A stretch of 64,000 bases of DNA from Rhizobiales bacterium TNE-4 (GTDB taxonomy: Bacteria; Pseudomonadota; Alphaproteobacteria; Rhizobiales; Beijerinckiaceae), in assembly GCA_019083985.1 (NCBI GenBank), contig JAHRCV010000003.1, positions 186,001 to 250,000 of the forward strand. The letters run 5' to 3'. Below the pieces are notes generated by a model. The model did no database searches. It was not told the origin of the DNA and saw nothing but the letters and a program-made list of their open reading frames with translations. Positions 28,753 to 40,344 of this stretch are shown here, piece after piece. Positions within the stretch are counted from its first letter, which is position 1, and each line of letters begins with the position of its first letter. The position numbers and the translations under genes were made by a program.

Positions 28753-30638
28753 ACGCTCACTTTCGCGCGCGATGCCGCCTTGGCATGGGCAATCAGAAGC
28801 GTCAGGGCAGCCGGTGTCATACCTTCGACCCGACCGGCCTGTCCCAGCGTCCGGGGGCGAACGGTCTCCAGCTTGCCAGCCAATTCGGCCGAAAGACCTG
28901 AAATCGACTTGAACGAGAGGCTTTCCGGCAAGGCCAGGTCCTCATCCCGCTTGAAGGCGGCAATGTCTCGCTCCTGCCGCTCCAAATAGACGGCATATTT
29001 CGCATCGGTTTCGACGCGGGCGGCAATCCGCTCCGGGACAGAGCGAAGCTCCGGCCAGATGCGGATGAGATCCGCCCAAGACACCGTAGGATAAGACAGG
29101 ATTTCGAAAGCCGTGCGACGGCGGCCATCCTGATTGAGCGTCAGGCCGCGGGCCGCTGCTTCGTTGGGCGTCAAGACACGCTCATTCAGCAAAGCCTGCG
29201 CTTGTAACAATTGGGCCTGTTTCTGCTTGAAATGCGCCCGCCGTTCCACCGACAGACACCCCAGCGCTTCGCCGAGCGGGCCGAGCCGCTCATCGGCATT
29301 GTCGGAACGCAATGAAAGCCGGTATTCGGACCGGGACGTGAACATCCGATAAGGCTCGGTGACGCCTTGGGTCACCAGATCGTCGATCATCACACCCAGA
29401 TAGGCTTTTGTGCGATCAATCGTAATGGCCTCTTGGCCACCGGCCAGCCGCGCCGCATTCAATCCGGCCAAAAGGCCTTGGGCGCCCGCTTCTTCATAGC
29501 CGGTTGTACCATTGATCTGACCGGCCAGAAACAGCCCGCGACAAGCCCGTAATTCAAGCGTCGGATCGAGCGCACGCGGATCGACATAATCATATTCGAT
29601 GGCATAGCCCGGCCTGACGATCCGGACTTGGTCGAGACCCGGCATGGCCCGAATGAAAGCTTCCTGCACATCGACCGGCAGCGATGTCGAAATCCCGTTC
29701 GGATAGACCGTGGGATCATCCAGCCCTTCTGGCTCAAGGAAAATCTGATGATTCGTTTTGTCTGCGAATCGAACGACCTTGTCCTCGATGGATGGGCAAT
29801 AACGCGGCCCGCGGCCTTGGATTTGGCCCGAATACATCGGGGCGCGATGGAGATTGGCGCGGATGATATCATGCGCTTCCGGCGTCGTGCTGGTGATCCC
29901 GCACGCAATCTGCGGTACGGCCACGCGCGTGCTCAAATCGGAGAACAGTTCCGGCTCTTCGTCCCCGTGCTGCCATTCGAGCTGATCCCAACGGATGGTC
30001 CGGCCATCGAGCCGCGCGGGTGTACCTGTCTTGAGCCGTCCCATCGGCAACCCAAGGGCATGGAGCGACTGCGCCAAGCCGACCGATGGTCGATCGCCCA
30101 CGCGGCCTGCCGGCTCGGTATGTTCCCCGCAATGGATGAGGCCATTGAGGAAGGTGCCCGTCGTTAAAACCACCGCGCCGGTCTGAAGACTGCGGCCATC
30201 GGTCAGTACAAGGCCAGTCACCCGACCATTCGTGACGACAAGACCGTCGGCTTCACCTTCGATCAAGGTGAGACCATCCTGCTCACGCAGGAGCTTTTGA
30301 ATGGCCTGCCGATAGAGCTTGCGGTCCGCTTGGGTCCGCGGACCCCGGACGGCGGGCCCTTTGCGACGATTGAGCAGCCGGAATTGGATCCCAGCCGCGT
30401 CGGCAGCCCGTCCCATCAACCCGTCAAGCGCGTCGATCTCCCGGACCAGATGACCCTTGCCCAAACCCCCAATAGCTGGGTTGCAGGACATCACGCCGAT
30501 CGTGTCGACCCTCTGCGTCACCAAAGCGGTACGCGCGCCCATCCGGGCAGCGGCCGCAGCCGCTTCCGAACCAGCGTGCCCGCCACCGACAACGATGACG
30601 TCAAAGCTTTGCGAGGGGGAGTGCATAGCGATTTCCAT
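28749..30638 (-). CDS. mnmG: tRNA uridine-5-carboxymethylaminomethyl modification enzyme MnmG (GidA)
   Basis: The 629-residue FAD protein begins with the Rossmann motif [15 protein letters not shown], has the family signature [11 protein letters not shown] near the middle and [21 protein letters not shown], and a helical C-terminal MnmE-binding domain. With MnmE it modifies wobble U34 of several tRNAs. An alternative start at ATG 30626 would remove four residues. It heads the mnmG-rsmG-parA-parB operon; two parS sites lie just upstream. Confidence 0.96.
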   Translation of the reverse strand: MEIAMHSPSQSFDVIVVGGGHAGSEAAAAAARMGARTALVTQRVDTIGVMSCNPAIGGLGKGHLVREIDALDGLMGRAADAAGIQFRLLNRRKGPAVRGPRTQADRKLYRQAIQKLLREQDGLTLIEGEADGLVVTNGRVTGLVLTDGRSLQTGAVVLTTGTFLNGLIHCGEHTEPAGRVGDRPSVGLAQSLHALGLPMGRLKTGTPARLDGRTIRWDQLEWQHGDEEPELFSDLSTRVAVPQIACGITSTTPEAHDIIRANLHRAPMYSGQIQGRGPRYCPSIEDKVVRFADKTNHQIFLEPEGLDDPTVYPNGISTSLPVDVQEAFIRAMPGLDQVRIVRPGYAIEYDYVDPRALDPTLELRACRGLFLAGQINGTTGYEEAGAQGLLAGLNAARLAGGQEAITIDRTKAYLGVMIDDLVTQGVTEPYRMFTSRSEYRLSLRSDNADERLGPLGEALGCLSVERRAHFKQKQAQLLQAQALLNERVLTPNEAAARGLTLNQDGRRRTAFEILSYPTVSWADLIRIWPELRSVPERIAARVETDAKYAVYLERQERDIAAFKRDEDLALPESLSFKSISGLSAELAGKLETVRPRTLGQAGRVEGMTPAALTLLIAHAKAASRAKVSV

Positions 30639-30677
30639 ATCTTAAAGCGGCATGAGAGTCGAGAAATTCAGGCGGGC

Positions 30678-30693
30678 TGTTTCACGTGAAACA
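30678..30693. promoter_or_regulatory. parS centromere site (mnmE-mnmG intergenic, left)
   Basis: A perfect copy of TGTTTCACGTGAAACA lies in the short gap between mnmE and mnmG. Its centre is 58 bases from that of the next copy. Confidence 0.93.
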
Positions 30694-30735
30694 ATGCGGG
30701 GTTGAACCGCGCCGCCCGATTGGACTCGCCAAAGT

Positions 30736-30751
30736 TGTTTCACGTGAAACA
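30736..30751. promoter_or_regulatory. parS centromere site (mnmE-mnmG intergenic, right)
   Basis: A second perfect copy of TGTTTCACGTGAAACA, six bases beyond the mnmE stop codon. Together with 30678-30693 it forms a closely spaced pair between the two tRNA-modification genes. Confidence 0.93.
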
Positions 30752-30756
30752 TGGCC

Positions 30757-32070
30757 TCACTTGCCGATGCAGAATCCAGCGAACAGCCGATCCAACACAT
30801 CCTCGACATCGACCTCGCCAGTAATCCGGCCAAGCGCCCGAGCTGCCAACCGTAAATCTTCCGCTACGAGCTCCGTCGCCCCTTCGGCATCACCAGCCAA
30901 GGCGCGATCGAGGCAGGCCAATGTATCCTCTAACGCTGCCCGATGACGCTCTCGTGTAATCAAAATCCCCTCGCCCGCCGCAAACGCCGTTTCGGCACGA
31001 ATCTGTAAAAGCGATAGCAAGCGATCGATCCCGACCCCTGTCGTGGCTGAAACCGAAAGACCGGAGCCAGAAGTTCCGAGATCTGCCTTGGTCCCCAGAA
31101 CCAAAACATCCGGCCCGTCCAGCGGGCACGCCTCACCACCAGGGGGCTGCAACCAGATGACCAGATCAGCCTCGGCAATCCGCGCTTGTGTTCGCCGGAT
31201 CCCTTCCTGCTCGACACGATCGTCACTCTCTCGCAGCCCTGCCGTGTCAATCAACAGCACAGGATACCCGCCCAGATCGAGATGCACCTCGATGACATCA
31301 CGCGTCGTGCCCGCAATCGGTGAGACAATCGCCGCGTCACGCCGTGCAAGCGCATTCAGCAGCGTCGATTTGCCGGCATTGGGTGGGCCAGCGAGAACAA
31401 TCCGGTAACCTTCTCTTAACCTTTCCGGCCGCTGCGGCTTAGAAAGCTCGGATTCGATTTGGTCCCGAATCGATTGCGCAATCCGCAACCCATCAGCGAT
31501 CACCTTCTCCGAAACATCGCTCTCGTCCGAAAAATCGATCGCCGCTTCCATCAAGGCCATGGCCCCGATGATATCCTCACGCCATTGCTGGACGGCCTTG
31601 CCCGTTTCGCCTTCGAGGGCGCGCAAGGCCTGACGCCTCTGCGCCTCCGTCTCGGCATCGATCAGGTCGGCAAGGCCCTCGACTTGATCAAGCGTCATCC
31701 GGCCATTCAGCAAGGCCCGCCGTGTGAACTCACCCGCCAAGGCCGGACGGCAGTGTGGCAAACGGGCGAGCACCCGCAGGATTGACGCGATGACACCCCG
31801 GCCGCCATGGCATTGTAGCTCCGCCATATCTTCACCGGTGAAACTGGCGGGGCCCGGAAACCACACGACCAAGGCCTGATCCAGATCCTCGCCGGTGGCC
31901 GGATCACACAGGGTCCGAAGCGATGCACGACGCGGTTGCGGCACGCGACCGCACAAGGCTTCAAGAACGCCCCTTGTCCCCGCCCCCGACACACGCACAA
32001 TAGCAACAGCCGCGCGGCCCATGCCGGTCGCGGGAGCGAAGATCACCTCGGGATCGTTGGTCGTCGTCAC
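30757..32070 (-). CDS. mnmE: tRNA uridine-5-carboxymethylaminomethyl modification GTPase MnmE (TrmE)
   Basis: A 437-residue GTPase. The N-terminal tetrahydrofolate-binding domain starts [20 protein letters not shown], the helical domain encloses a G domain with P-loop [14 protein letters not shown] near 222, DTAGL and a TKAD-type base motif, and the protein ends in the conserved CIGK. It works with MnmG. The gene is divergent from the DUF255 gene with only 36 bases between start codons. Confidence 0.95.
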   Translation of the reverse strand: MTTTNDPEVIFAPATGMGRAAVAIVRVSGAGTRGVLEALCGRVPQPRRASLRTLCDPATGEDLDQALVVWFPGPASFTGEDMAELQCHGGRGVIASILRVLARLPHCRPALAGEFTRRALLNGRMTLDQVEGLADLIDAETEAQRRQALRALEGETGKAVQQWREDIIGAMALMEAAIDFSDESDVSEKVIADGLRIAQSIRDQIESELSKPQRPERLREGYRIVLAGPPNAGKSTLLNALARRDAAIVSPIAGTTRDVIEVHLDLGGYPVLLIDTAGLRESDDRVEQEGIRRTQARIAEADLVIWLQPPGGEACPLDGPDVLVLGTKADLGTSGSGLSVSATTGVGIDRLLSLLQIRAETAFAAGEGILITRERHRAALEDTLACLDRALAGDAEGATELVAEDLRLAARALGRITGEVDVEDVLDRLFAGFCIGK

Positions 32071-32106
32071 ATCAACCTCAGGCTCGAAAAGCCGCGGAGT
32101 CCTATC

Positions 32107-34101
32107 ATGAACCGGCTAGCCAATGCCACGAGCCCTTATCTCCTCCAGCATAAGGACAATCCGGTCGCCTGGTGGGAATGGGGCAATGAGGCCTTCGCCG
32201 AAGCCGCACGCACCGGCAAACCTGTCCTGCTCTCGATCGGTTATGCCGCCTGCCATTGGTGCCATGTGATGGCTCATGAAAGTTTCGAAAACGATTCGAT
32301 TGCGGCGCTGATGAATGAGCTCTTCATCTGCATCAAGGTCGATCGCGAAGAACGGCCCGATGTCGATCAAGTCTACATGGCCGCGTTACATACACTCGGT
32401 GAACAAGGCGGTTGGCCGCTCACCATGTTCCTGACCGACCAACGCCAAGCGTTTTGGGGTGGCACCTATTTCCCGCCCGTGCCGCGTTATGGCAAAGCGA
32501 GTTTCCCGCAAATCCTGCAAGAGATCGCGCGCCTCTATCGCGAGGAACGGAACCGAATCGATGAGAATGCCGGCGCCATCCGCGATGCCTTGATTCAGAA
32601 CTTCGCTGTGCCTGTTGTCCCGGAGACAACCATCGATCCCGGCCGTATCGCTGCGACACTCGCCGCGGCGACAGATACAGAGTTCGGCGGCTTGCAAGGC
32701 GCCCCTAAATTTCCCAATGCGCCCTTATTGGCCGTGCTTCTGCGCGACGGCATCGCGGATCAACAATCGCCATCGTGGCAGGCTTTCCTCACAACCCTTG
32801 ATGGCATGATCGCGGGTGGCATTCATGATCACATCGGCGGCGGTTTTTCCCGCTACGCCGTCGATGAACAATGGCTCGTGCCGCATTTCGAAAAAATGCT
32901 CTACGACAATGCGCAAATCCTCGAGCTTCTCGCTGAAGCCTATGCGCTCACCGGGGCCGATCATTATCGCCGCGCAGCCGAAGGCATCGTCGTTTGGCTC
33001 GAGCGCGAGATGCTCATGCCAGAGGGCGGTTTTGCCTCTTCGCTCGATGCCGACAGCGAAGGCGAAGAAGGCAAATTCTATGTTTGGACGCGTGCCGAGC
33101 TCGACACGCATTTCACCACTTCAGAGGCGAATCTTTTAAGCGACGCTTACGACATTCATCCCGGCGGCAATTGGGAAGGTCATGCAATCCCCAATCGCAT
33201 CGGCAAGCCGACCCTCTCCGATGAAGAGGACACCGCCCTCGCCCCGTTACGGGACCGGCTCCTGCGCGTCCGCATGAAACGGATCCCGCCCGGCCGTGAT
33301 GACAAGGTCCTCGCTGATTGGAACGGCATGATGATCGCAGCCCTCGCGCGTGCGTCGCGTGTGTTTGCGCGACCCGATTGGCTGACCCTTGCCGAACGCG
33401 CGTTCGACTTCATCGCGCGCACCATGGACCGCGACGGACAGCTCGGTCATTCTTGGCGCGAAGGGCGACTTTTGTTTCCCGGCTTTGCCAGCGATCATGC
33501 AGCGATGGCGCTCGCCGCTTTGTCCCTGCATGAGGCAGGAAGCTGCCAAGAAAACCTAATTCACAAATCAATTCAATGGGTTAATACGTGTTGCGCGCAC
33601 TATCGGACGGCCGATGGGTTATTGGCATTGGCGCAGGCCGGCACCGATCTGCCCGTGCCCGCCAGCTCCACCCGTGACGACGCCATCCAGAACCCTAATG
33701 GTATCATGATTGAGGTGCTGATCCGGCTCCATGCTCTGACCGGCGATCCAACGCATCTCGACCGCGCCGATGAACTGCTCGCCCGTGGTTTGGCTGCCGC
33801 GAGCCAAGCGCCACTCGGCCATGGCTCGATCGTCTCCGGCCTGATGATGCGCGCAAGCGCTGTCACCATCGCCATCGCCGGAACGAACCCGACACCCTTG
33901 ATGATGGTTGCGCGAGAAATCTCGCCGATGACGACCATCCTCGTTCCGCCCGGCACAACCCAACCGGGGCCCGTCGATCAGGCCCAATGGAACGAGGCGG
34001 GCGAAGGAGCCGCTTTCCTCTGCGTCGGATCGCGTTGCACGTTGCCGCTTCATGAGGCTGCTCACCTCAAGGCCGAATGGCAGACGCTGATCGCGACATG
34101 A
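32107..34101 (+). CDS. DUF255 thioredoxin-fold protein (YyaL/SSP411 family)
   Basis: A 664-residue protein with an N-terminal thioredoxin-like domain, including [18 protein letters not shown] and the CxxC-containing [15 protein letters not shown] near 52-66, followed by an alpha/alpha toroid (N-acylglucosamine epimerase-like) region with [33 protein letters not shown]. The family is widespread and its function is unsettled. ATG 32107 matches the conserved N-terminus; upstream in-frame codons lie in mnmE. Length is normal. Confidence 0.9.
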   Translation: MNRLANATSPYLLQHKDNPVAWWEWGNEAFAEAARTGKPVLLSIGYAACHWCHVMAHESFENDSIAALMNELFICIKVDREERPDVDQVYMAALHTLGEQGGWPLTMFLTDQRQAFWGGTYFPPVPRYGKASFPQILQEIARLYREERNRIDENAGAIRDALIQNFAVPVVPETTIDPGRIAATLAAATDTEFGGLQGAPKFPNAPLLAVLLRDGIADQQSPSWQAFLTTLDGMIAGGIHDHIGGGFSRYAVDEQWLVPHFEKMLYDNAQILELLAEAYALTGADHYRRAAEGIVVWLEREMLMPEGGFASSLDADSEGEEGKFYVWTRAELDTHFTTSEANLLSDAYDIHPGGNWEGHAIPNRIGKPTLSDEEDTALAPLRDRLLRVRMKRIPPGRDDKVLADWNGMMIAALARASRVFARPDWLTLAERAFDFIARTMDRDGQLGHSWREGRLLFPGFASDHAAMALAALSLHEAGSCQENLIHKSIQWVNTCCAHYRTADGLLALAQAGTDLPVPASSTRDDAIQNPNGIMIEVLIRLHALTGDPTHLDRADELLARGLAAASQAPLGHGSIVSGLMMRASAVTIAIAGTNPTPLMMVAREISPMTTILVPPGTTQPGPVDQAQWNEAGEGAAFLCVGSRCTLPLHEAAHLKAEWQTLIAT

Positions 34102-34129
34102 AAAAACCTCCGCCCGAAAGCGGAGGTTT
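34101..34129 (-). terminator. Rho-independent terminator of rho
   Basis: A perfect 10-bp stem (34104-34113 with 34120-34129, loop of six) is followed on the minus strand by six T residues (34106-34101). It sits 35 bases after the rho stop. On the plus strand the T-tail is shorter, so it may also end the DUF255 transcript less efficiently. Confidence 0.85.
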
Positions 34130-34163
34130 GAAGGGATGCTGAATCGTAAAAGCGACAGCGCGC

Positions 34164-35429
<1,266 letters not shown>

Positions 35430-35633
35430 GGGATGATGGTCCTGAGAATCGGGGCTGCTGCTCGAAGGAACGCGAACAGGAGGAAAAGGGTACCGATGTG
35501 ATCGGGAGGCGTGATCCGTTCGACGCACCGGCAAAGGCCGGGTCCAGGAGACACCTCTTGGGAAGGACTGTCTGGTTAGCCTTTTTTGCCGACGAGTGCA
35601 ATCCCGTCCCGGCCGGTCTCAACGAAGCGTCAG

Positions 35634-36056
35634 CTAGAAAGGTTTCACGATGACGAAGATGACAATGCCGATCATCAGAAGGGTCGGCACTTCGTTGAGG
35701 ATCCGGTAATGGCGTTGCGGCCGCTCATTAGCGTCGGCAGCAAACCGCTTCACATCCCTGACCAGCATGTGGTGGACAAAGGTCAGACCCAAAACGGAGG
35801 CGAATTTCGCCATGAACCATGGGTCGAGCCAGAAATTCTGCGCCCAAGCCAGATAAAGCCCAGCTGCCCACGCGACGATCATCGCCGGGTTCATGATCGC
35901 CTTAAGCAGGCGACGCTCCATGATCTTGAAGGTTTCGGACTGAACCGACCCCTTCTCTGCCTCACAATGATAAACGAAGAGCCGCGGCAGATAGAGCAGT
36001 CCTGCCATCCACGCGATGATGGCAACGACATGCAGGGCCTTGATCCAGAGATACAT
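35634..36056 (-). CDS. hemJ: Protoporphyrinogen IX oxidase HemJ
   Basis: A 140-residue membrane protein with four hydrophobic segments and the HemJ signature WIKALHVVAIIAWMAGLLYLPRLFVYH, where the first His is a heme ligand in characterised members; NEVPTLLMIGIVIFVIVKPF ends the protein. HemJ oxidises protoporphyrinogen IX in the membrane, the penultimate step of heme synthesis. It starts 12 bases after hemE, so the two form a heme operon. Confidence 0.93.
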   Translation of the reverse strand: MYLWIKALHVVAIIAWMAGLLYLPRLFVYHCEAEKGSVQSETFKIMERRLLKAIMNPAMIVAWAAGLYLAWAQNFWLDPWFMAKFASVLGLTFVHHMLVRDVKRFAADANERPQRHYRILNEVPTLLMIGIVIFVIVKPF

Positions 36057-36068
36057 CGGCAGACCTTG

Positions 36069-37121
36069 TCAGCCCCTGCGGATCCGCTTGACCAGCTGCT
36101 CGACATGAGCGGGCGGCGTCTCAGGCACGATGCCATGACCGAAGTTGAAAATATGCGGTCGGCCTCCAAAGGCTTTCAACACCTTGTCCACACCCTGGTC
36201 GAGCGCTTGTCCCCCGGCAACGACGGCCAACGGATCGAGATTGCCCTGTACAGGCTTGATAGATTGGACGTTTTTCGCAGCCCAATCCGGATCCACACCC
36301 CAATCGAGGCCAACCGCATTGGCTCCCGTCTCAGCGGCATAACGGATATGGCCTGAGCCCGAACCACGGCCGAACACGATGATCCGCGCACCGGGCACTT
36401 CCTTCCGGACGCCCTCAATGATCCGTTTGATCGGTTCAATCGACCAGCGGCCAATGCCCTCTGCAGTCAAGGCACCGGCAAAGCTCTCAAAAATCTGGAC
36501 CGCATCCACACCTGACCGGAACTGCCGGACGAGATAGCGGATCGAGGCCTGAACCAGCGTATCGATGACGTATTCCAGGAATTCGGGGTCGCGATAGGCC
36601 AAGAGACGTGAGGGGGCCAGCTCCGGGGTGGACTTACCCGCAATCATATAGCCCGCCACCGTCCAAGGAGCACCGCAGAAGCCAAGGAACGTGGTCTCGG
36701 CGGGGAGGCTGCCACGGACCCGTTCGATGGTCTCGAAGACGGGTGCCAGCCGGTTGAGATCGAGTTCACCCGAAAGCCTCTTTTTGGCATCGTCGATCGA
36801 TGTCAGCGGATCGAGTCGAGGGCCTTCTCCTTCATGGAAGGAGACCGGTTGGCCCAAAGCATCGGGAATGACCAGAATATCCGAAAACAGGATGGCGCCA
36901 TCAAAGCCGTACCGCCGGATCGGCTGCAACGTCGCTTCGGCAGCCATGGCAGGCGTGTAGCAAAATTCCATGAAGGAGGAGGCTTTGGCTCTCAACTCCC
37001 GATATTCCGGCAGGTAACGGCCAGCCTGCCGCATGATCCAGATCGGTGGGATCTCAAACGCCTCACCATCGAGAACCTTGAGAAGCTTGCGTGTAGGCGC
37101 GCTGGCCGGGGAAGAGGACAT
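36069..37121 (-). CDS. hemE: Uroporphyrinogen decarboxylase HemE
   Basis: The 350-residue TIM-barrel enzyme removes four carboxyls from uroporphyrinogen III. The family signature PPIWIMRQAGRYLPEYRELR lies near residue 25 and the second, GFCGAPWTVAGYMI, near 148. It is the first gene left of the proposed origin and is transcribed away from it, as in other alphaproteobacteria, where hemE transcription overlaps oriC control. Confidence 0.97.
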   Translation of the reverse strand: MSSSPASAPTRKLLKVLDGEAFEIPPIWIMRQAGRYLPEYRELRAKASSFMEFCYTPAMAAEATLQPIRRYGFDGAILFSDILVIPDALGQPVSFHEGEGPRLDPLTSIDDAKKRLSGELDLNRLAPVFETIERVRGSLPAETTFLGFCGAPWTVAGYMIAGKSTPELAPSRLLAYRDPEFLEYVIDTLVQASIRYLVRQFRSGVDAVQIFESFAGALTAEGIGRWSIEPIKRIIEGVRKEVPGARIIVFGRGSGSGHIRYAAETGANAVGLDWGVDPDWAAKNVQSIKPVQGNLDPLAVVAGGQALDQGVDKVLKAFGGRPHIFNFGHGIVPETPPAHVEQLVKRIRRG

Positions 37122-37245
37122 AAAGAAGATTCCTAAGAGATAAGACTCTTGTTGTTGTTCTTAGCCTGCGAAGGCCGGGGTTACCAAGCCGTCCACATGC
37201 GCTCCACAGGTCCACCCTTCCGCGGAACCGGTTCGTGGCCCGACC

Positions 37246-37261
37246 TTAACCTTTCATTAAC
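37246..37261. promoter_or_regulatory. CtrA-type binding site
   Basis: TTAA, seven bases, TTAAC exactly fits the CtrA consensus TTAA-N7-TTAAC. It lies mid-way in the hemE to PPDK-regulator gap, as CtrA sites do at the Caulobacter origin, where they block initiation. Binding here is inferred. Confidence 0.65.
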
Positions 37262-37432
37262 CCTGCGGCCACAATCACTTCGGCGAAGCTCAACCCTTTC
37301 AACTCCCCACTGACCTGGGCCTTGGGACAATTCCTGTCCCCATGGGCTGACCTGTTGATCGTCTGAGAGGCTTTCGCCAGAGTGTCTTTGGCCCCCGGCC
37401 GGAAAGAGGGCATCTATCCCCGCTCCTCCCCC

Positions 37433-37441
37433 TAATTCACA
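37433..37441 (+). promoter_or_regulatory. DnaA box candidate
   Basis: TAATTCACA differs from the TTATNCACA consensus at one base. It is close to the rightward gene, and a single good box is fewer than most origins carry. Confidence 0.4.
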
Positions 37442-37476
37442 GCCTGCGGGAAAACCCGCGCCACCGGAGACGAATT

Positions 37477-38307
37477 TTGGGCCGCTCTTATTTTCATCTC
37501 CACCTCATCTCGGACGCGACCGGCGAAACATTGATTTCTGTCGCGCGCGCCGCTGCCGCACAATATCAAGGCATCTCGGCGATTGAGCATGTTTATCCGC
37601 TGGTGCGCTCCGAAATTCAGCTCGATCGTGTCATCGACGAACTCGAATCCGCTCCGGGCCTCGTCCTTTATACGCTTGTTGAACCCGCCCTCGCCGAGCG
37701 GCTTGAAAAAGCCTGCAATGAATTGGGCTGTCCTTATCTGTCGGTTCTCGACCCCGTGCTGATGTTGTTCCAATCTTATCTTGGCACGGCTTCAACGCAC
37801 CGGCCGGGCGCGCAACACGTGCTCAATGCTGATTACTTCAAACGCATCGATGCTTTGAATTACACGCTTTTGCACGATGACGGCCAAATGACGCATGAGC
37901 TCGAACAGGCCGATGTTGTGCTGGTCGGGGTCAGCCGCACATCGAAAACGCCGACCTCGATCTATCTTGCCAATCGCGGCATCAAAACGGCGAATATACC
38001 GCTCGTGCCGCATATTCCATTTCCTTCCGAAGTCGAGAAATTGAAAAAGCCGCTCGTGGTTGGTCTTGTCGCCACGCCTGAACGTATCGTGCAGATCCGG
38101 CAGAACCGTTTGCTCGCGCTCAATGCCGAAACCGATAGCCCCTATGTCGACAAGGATCGCGTGACGGAAGAAATCGCTTTTTCGCGCAAGCTCTGCGCCC
38201 GCCATCATTGGCCGGTGATTGATGTCACGCGTCGGTCGATTGAAGAAACAGCGGCGGCGATCATCGATCTTCATCGCAGCCGACAAATGGCGATGCTGGC
38301 CGAATGA
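37477..38307 (+). CDS. Bifunctional PPDK/PEP-synthase regulatory kinase-phosphorylase (DUF299, RP001 homologue)
   Basis: A 276-residue protein of the DUF299 family: [13 protein letters not shown] at the start, the P-loop-like [12 protein letters not shown] near residues 149-160, then SEVEKL and the C-terminal [14 protein letters not shown]. Members phosphorylate and dephosphorylate a threonine of pyruvate phosphate dikinase or PEP synthase, using ADP. The start is TTG 37477, with GGAGA about 10 bases upstream. This is the RP001-type gene that borders oriC on the right in alphaproteobacteria. It overlaps maf by 4 bases. Confidence 0.92.
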   Translation: MGRSYFHLHLISDATGETLISVARAAAAQYQGISAIEHVYPLVRSEIQLDRVIDELESAPGLVLYTLVEPALAERLEKACNELGCPYLSVLDPVLMLFQSYLGTASTHRPGAQHVLNADYFKRIDALNYTLLHDDGQMTHELEQADVVLVGVSRTSKTPTSIYLANRGIKTANIPLVPHIPFPSEVEKLKKPLVVGLVATPERIVQIRQNRLLALNAETDSPYVDKDRVTEEIAFSRKLCARHHWPVIDVTRRSIEETAAAIIDLHRSRQMAMLAE

Positions 38308-38918
38308 GCCTCTGGTCTTTCCCGTCGCCGCTTCTTCTGGCATCCGCCAGCACCGCGCGCCGCGCCATGCTCATGGATGCCGGTATTCCTGTCGATATTG
38401 AACCCGCGCGGATTGATGAACGGGCGTTGGATCAATCCCTACGCGCCGCTGGTGCGCCGCCGGGTAAGATCGCGCTGGCTCTCGCACGCGCCAAAGCGGC
38501 CGCTGTGTCGGCTCACCATCCCGGCCGCTTGGTGTTGGGCGCTGACCAATTGCTTGATTGTGATGGGACGATCTTCGATAAAGCGCGAGACCGTTCCGAA
38601 GCCGAGCAGAAACTCGCAGCGTTGGCGGGTAAAACCCATCGGTTGACCAGCGCTGCGGTCCTTGTTCGCGATGGGCACACCGTCTTTGAAAGTGTATCCG
38701 AAGCCTCCCTCACCATGCGCCCTCTGGATTCAGTGGCGATTGCGCTTTATGCCGATCAGGCTGGCGCAGCGCTAACTGCTTGCGCCGGCTGCTATGAAAT
38801 CGAAGGACGCGGCGCGCATTTGTTCAACCGTATCGAAGGCGATCATTTCACCATTCGCGGCCTGCCGCTTCTGGATGTGCTCGCAGGGCTTCGCGCCGAG
38901 GGATGGATCAGATTGTGA
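38304..38918 (+). CDS. maf: Maf-family nucleotide pyrophosphatase
   Basis: The 204-residue product shows [13 protein letters not shown] near the N-terminus, [13 protein letters not shown] in the middle and [28 protein letters not shown] near the C-terminus, the typical Maf/YceF/YhdE landmarks. Maf proteins hydrolyse selected canonical or modified nucleoside triphosphates to monophosphates. The N-terminal segment is slightly diverged from the usual SxSPRR (here SASTARR). It overlaps both neighbours and belongs to the rightward origin-side operon. Confidence 0.92.
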   Translation: MSLWSFPSPLLLASASTARRAMLMDAGIPVDIEPARIDERALDQSLRAAGAPPGKIALALARAKAAAVSAHHPGRLVLGADQLLDCDGTIFDKARDRSEAEQKLAALAGKTHRLTSAAVLVRDGHTVFESVSEASLTMRPLDSVAIALYADQAGAALTACAGCYEIEGRGAHLFNRIEGDHFTIRGLPLLDVLAGLRAEGWIRL

Positions 38919-39763
38919 GTGCGATGGAGTTCAAGCGGGCCTGCGTCATCGGTTCTCCGATCGCCCATTCGCGTTCGCCCCTCATCCATAATTACTGGCT
39001 GCAGCACCATGGCATTGCGGGCTCCTACGACAAGATCGAAGTAAAACCGGGCGAACTTGCTGCCTTCTTTGCCAGCATGGCCGATCGTGGTTTGGTCGGT
39101 TGCAATGTCACGGTGCCTCATAAGGAAGAGGCGTTGCGCCTCGCCCAGCATCGCACGCCGCGCGCTGAAGAATTCGGCGCGGCCAACACGATCTGGTTTG
39201 AGAATGGCGAACTCTGTGCCGACAACACCGATTCCCATGGCTATGAAATGAGCCTCGATCAGGATGTGCCGGGCTGGGACAAAGCCGAACGGGCTCTGGT
39301 TCTGGGAGCAGGCGGTGCGTCGCGTGCCATCATCGCGGCTCTGTTGCGCCGTGGCATCGGCCGCATTGATCTCGTCAATCGCAATTTCGCGCGCGCCGAG
39401 GATTTGGCCGGGCTGTTTGGCAAGCGCGTCCATGCCTATGGATTTGATCAAGCGCCGCTCTTGATGAGAGAGGCGGATATGTTGGTCAACACGACCGCAC
39501 TTGGCATGCAGGGCAAGGAGCCGCTTCTTCTCTCGCTTGATTCATTGAAAGACGGTGCCCTCGTTTCCGACATTGTGTATGTGCCGCTCGAAACAGGCCT
39601 TCTCAAACAGGCGAAAGCACGCGGCCATCGTGTTGCCGGGGGGCTTGGCATGTTGCTGCATCAGGCTGTGCCTGGCTTTGCCGCGTGGTTCGGTACGACA
39701 CCGGAAGTGACCCCCGCTTTGCGCGCCATCTTAGAAGATGATGTGCGAAAGGCTGGCGGATGA
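38903..39763 (+). CDS. aroE: Shikimate dehydrogenase AroE
   Basis: A 286-residue enzyme reducing 3-dehydroshikimate with NADPH. The shikimate-binding GSPIAHSRSPLIHNYWL, catalytic lysine in NVTVPHKEEAL, the DNTDSHGY motif and the NADP loop VLGAGGASRAIIAALL are all present. The start could also be GTG 38915 or ATG 38924; the region overlaps the maf end. It complements the aroKB fusion at 467-2182 in the same pathway. coaE overlaps its stop as ATGA. Confidence 0.93.
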   Translation: MDQIVSAMEFKRACVIGSPIAHSRSPLIHNYWLQHHGIAGSYDKIEVKPGELAAFFASMADRGLVGCNVTVPHKEEALRLAQHRTPRAEEFGAANTIWFENGELCADNTDSHGYEMSLDQDVPGWDKAERALVLGAGGASRAIIAALLRRGIGRIDLVNRNFARAEDLAGLFGKRVHAYGFDQAPLLMREADMLVNTTALGMQGKEPLLLSLDSLKDGALVSDIVYVPLETGLLKQAKARGHRVAGGLGMLLHQAVPGFAAWFGTTPEVTPALRAILEDDVRKAGG

Positions 39764-40344
39764 TCAGGCTTGGGCTCACCGGCTCGATTGGTATGGGCAA
39801 ATCAGCCACCGCCACGATGTTTCGTGAGGCGGGCATCCCCGTGCATGATTCGGATGCTGCCGTGCATCGGCTTTATGCCGGAGCCGCTGCGCCTTTGATT
39901 GAAGCCGCGTTTCCCGGCACGGTGAAGGATGGCGTCGTCGATCGCGCTTTATTGGGGGCTGCTGTCCTCAACAATGATGCAGCGATGAAAAAACTCGAAA
40001 GCATTGTCCATCCCCTCGTCACAGAGACGACGCTCAATTTTCTGGCGACTGCCGAAAAAGCAGGCCATCGCCTCGTTGTGCTCGATGTGCCCCTCTTGTT
40101 TGAAGTGGGCCGAGACCGCGATTGCGACGCGATTGTCGTCGTCTCGGCCGATCCCTCTGTGCAAAGAGAGCGGGTTCTGGCGCGACCGGGGATGACGGAA
40201 GCGAAGTTTCAGGCGATTGTCGCCCGGCAAATCCCCGATTCGGAAAAGCGCCGTCGCGCGCATTTCGTCATTGATACGGGACGAGGATTTGAGGCCGCGC
40301 GCCGTGCGGTCAAGGATGTCATTAGAACTTTGGCGGGACGGTGA
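39760..40344 (+). CDS. coaE: Dephospho-CoA kinase CoaE
   Basis: The 194-residue P-loop kinase starts with LGLTGSIGMGKSATA (Walker A) and has HDSDAAVHRLY, VLDVPLLFE and the lid arginines near SVQRERVLARPGM. It phosphorylates dephospho-CoA, the last step of coenzyme A synthesis. It overlaps aroE upstream and dnaQ downstream, so it is translationally coupled on both sides. Confidence 0.94.
   Translation: MIRLGLTGSIGMGKSATATMFREAGIPVHDSDAAVHRLYAGAAAPLIEAAFPGTVKDGVVDRALLGAAVLNNDAAMKKLESIVHPLVTETTLNFLATAEKAGHRLVVLDVPLLFEVGRDRDCDAIVVVSADPSVQRERVLARPGMTEAKFQAIVARQIPDSEKRRRAHFVIDTGRGFEAARRAVKDVIRTLAGR

Larger units (their letters stand above)
37122..37476. other. Candidate chromosomal origin of replication (oriC)
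   Basis: This 355-base gene-free stretch lies between divergent hemE and the PPDK-regulator (RP001-type) gene, which is where oriC maps in Caulobacter and Rickettsia. It contains a perfect CtrA-type site TTAA-N7-TTAA at 37246-37260, a near-consensus DnaA box at 37433-37441, two weak DnaA-like TCCACA repeats 11 bases apart (37192-37197, 37203-37208), and a GANTC methylation site at 37144-37148. Gene direction diverges here and parAB/parS lie 7-10 kb away. No strong AT-rich unwinding element is visible, so exact limits are uncertain. Confidence 0.65.

Noticed and set aside
31936-32106. 57-codon N-terminal extension of the DUF255 protein
   Set aside because: It would overlap mnmE and lacks family similarity; the conserved N-terminus begins at ATG 32107.
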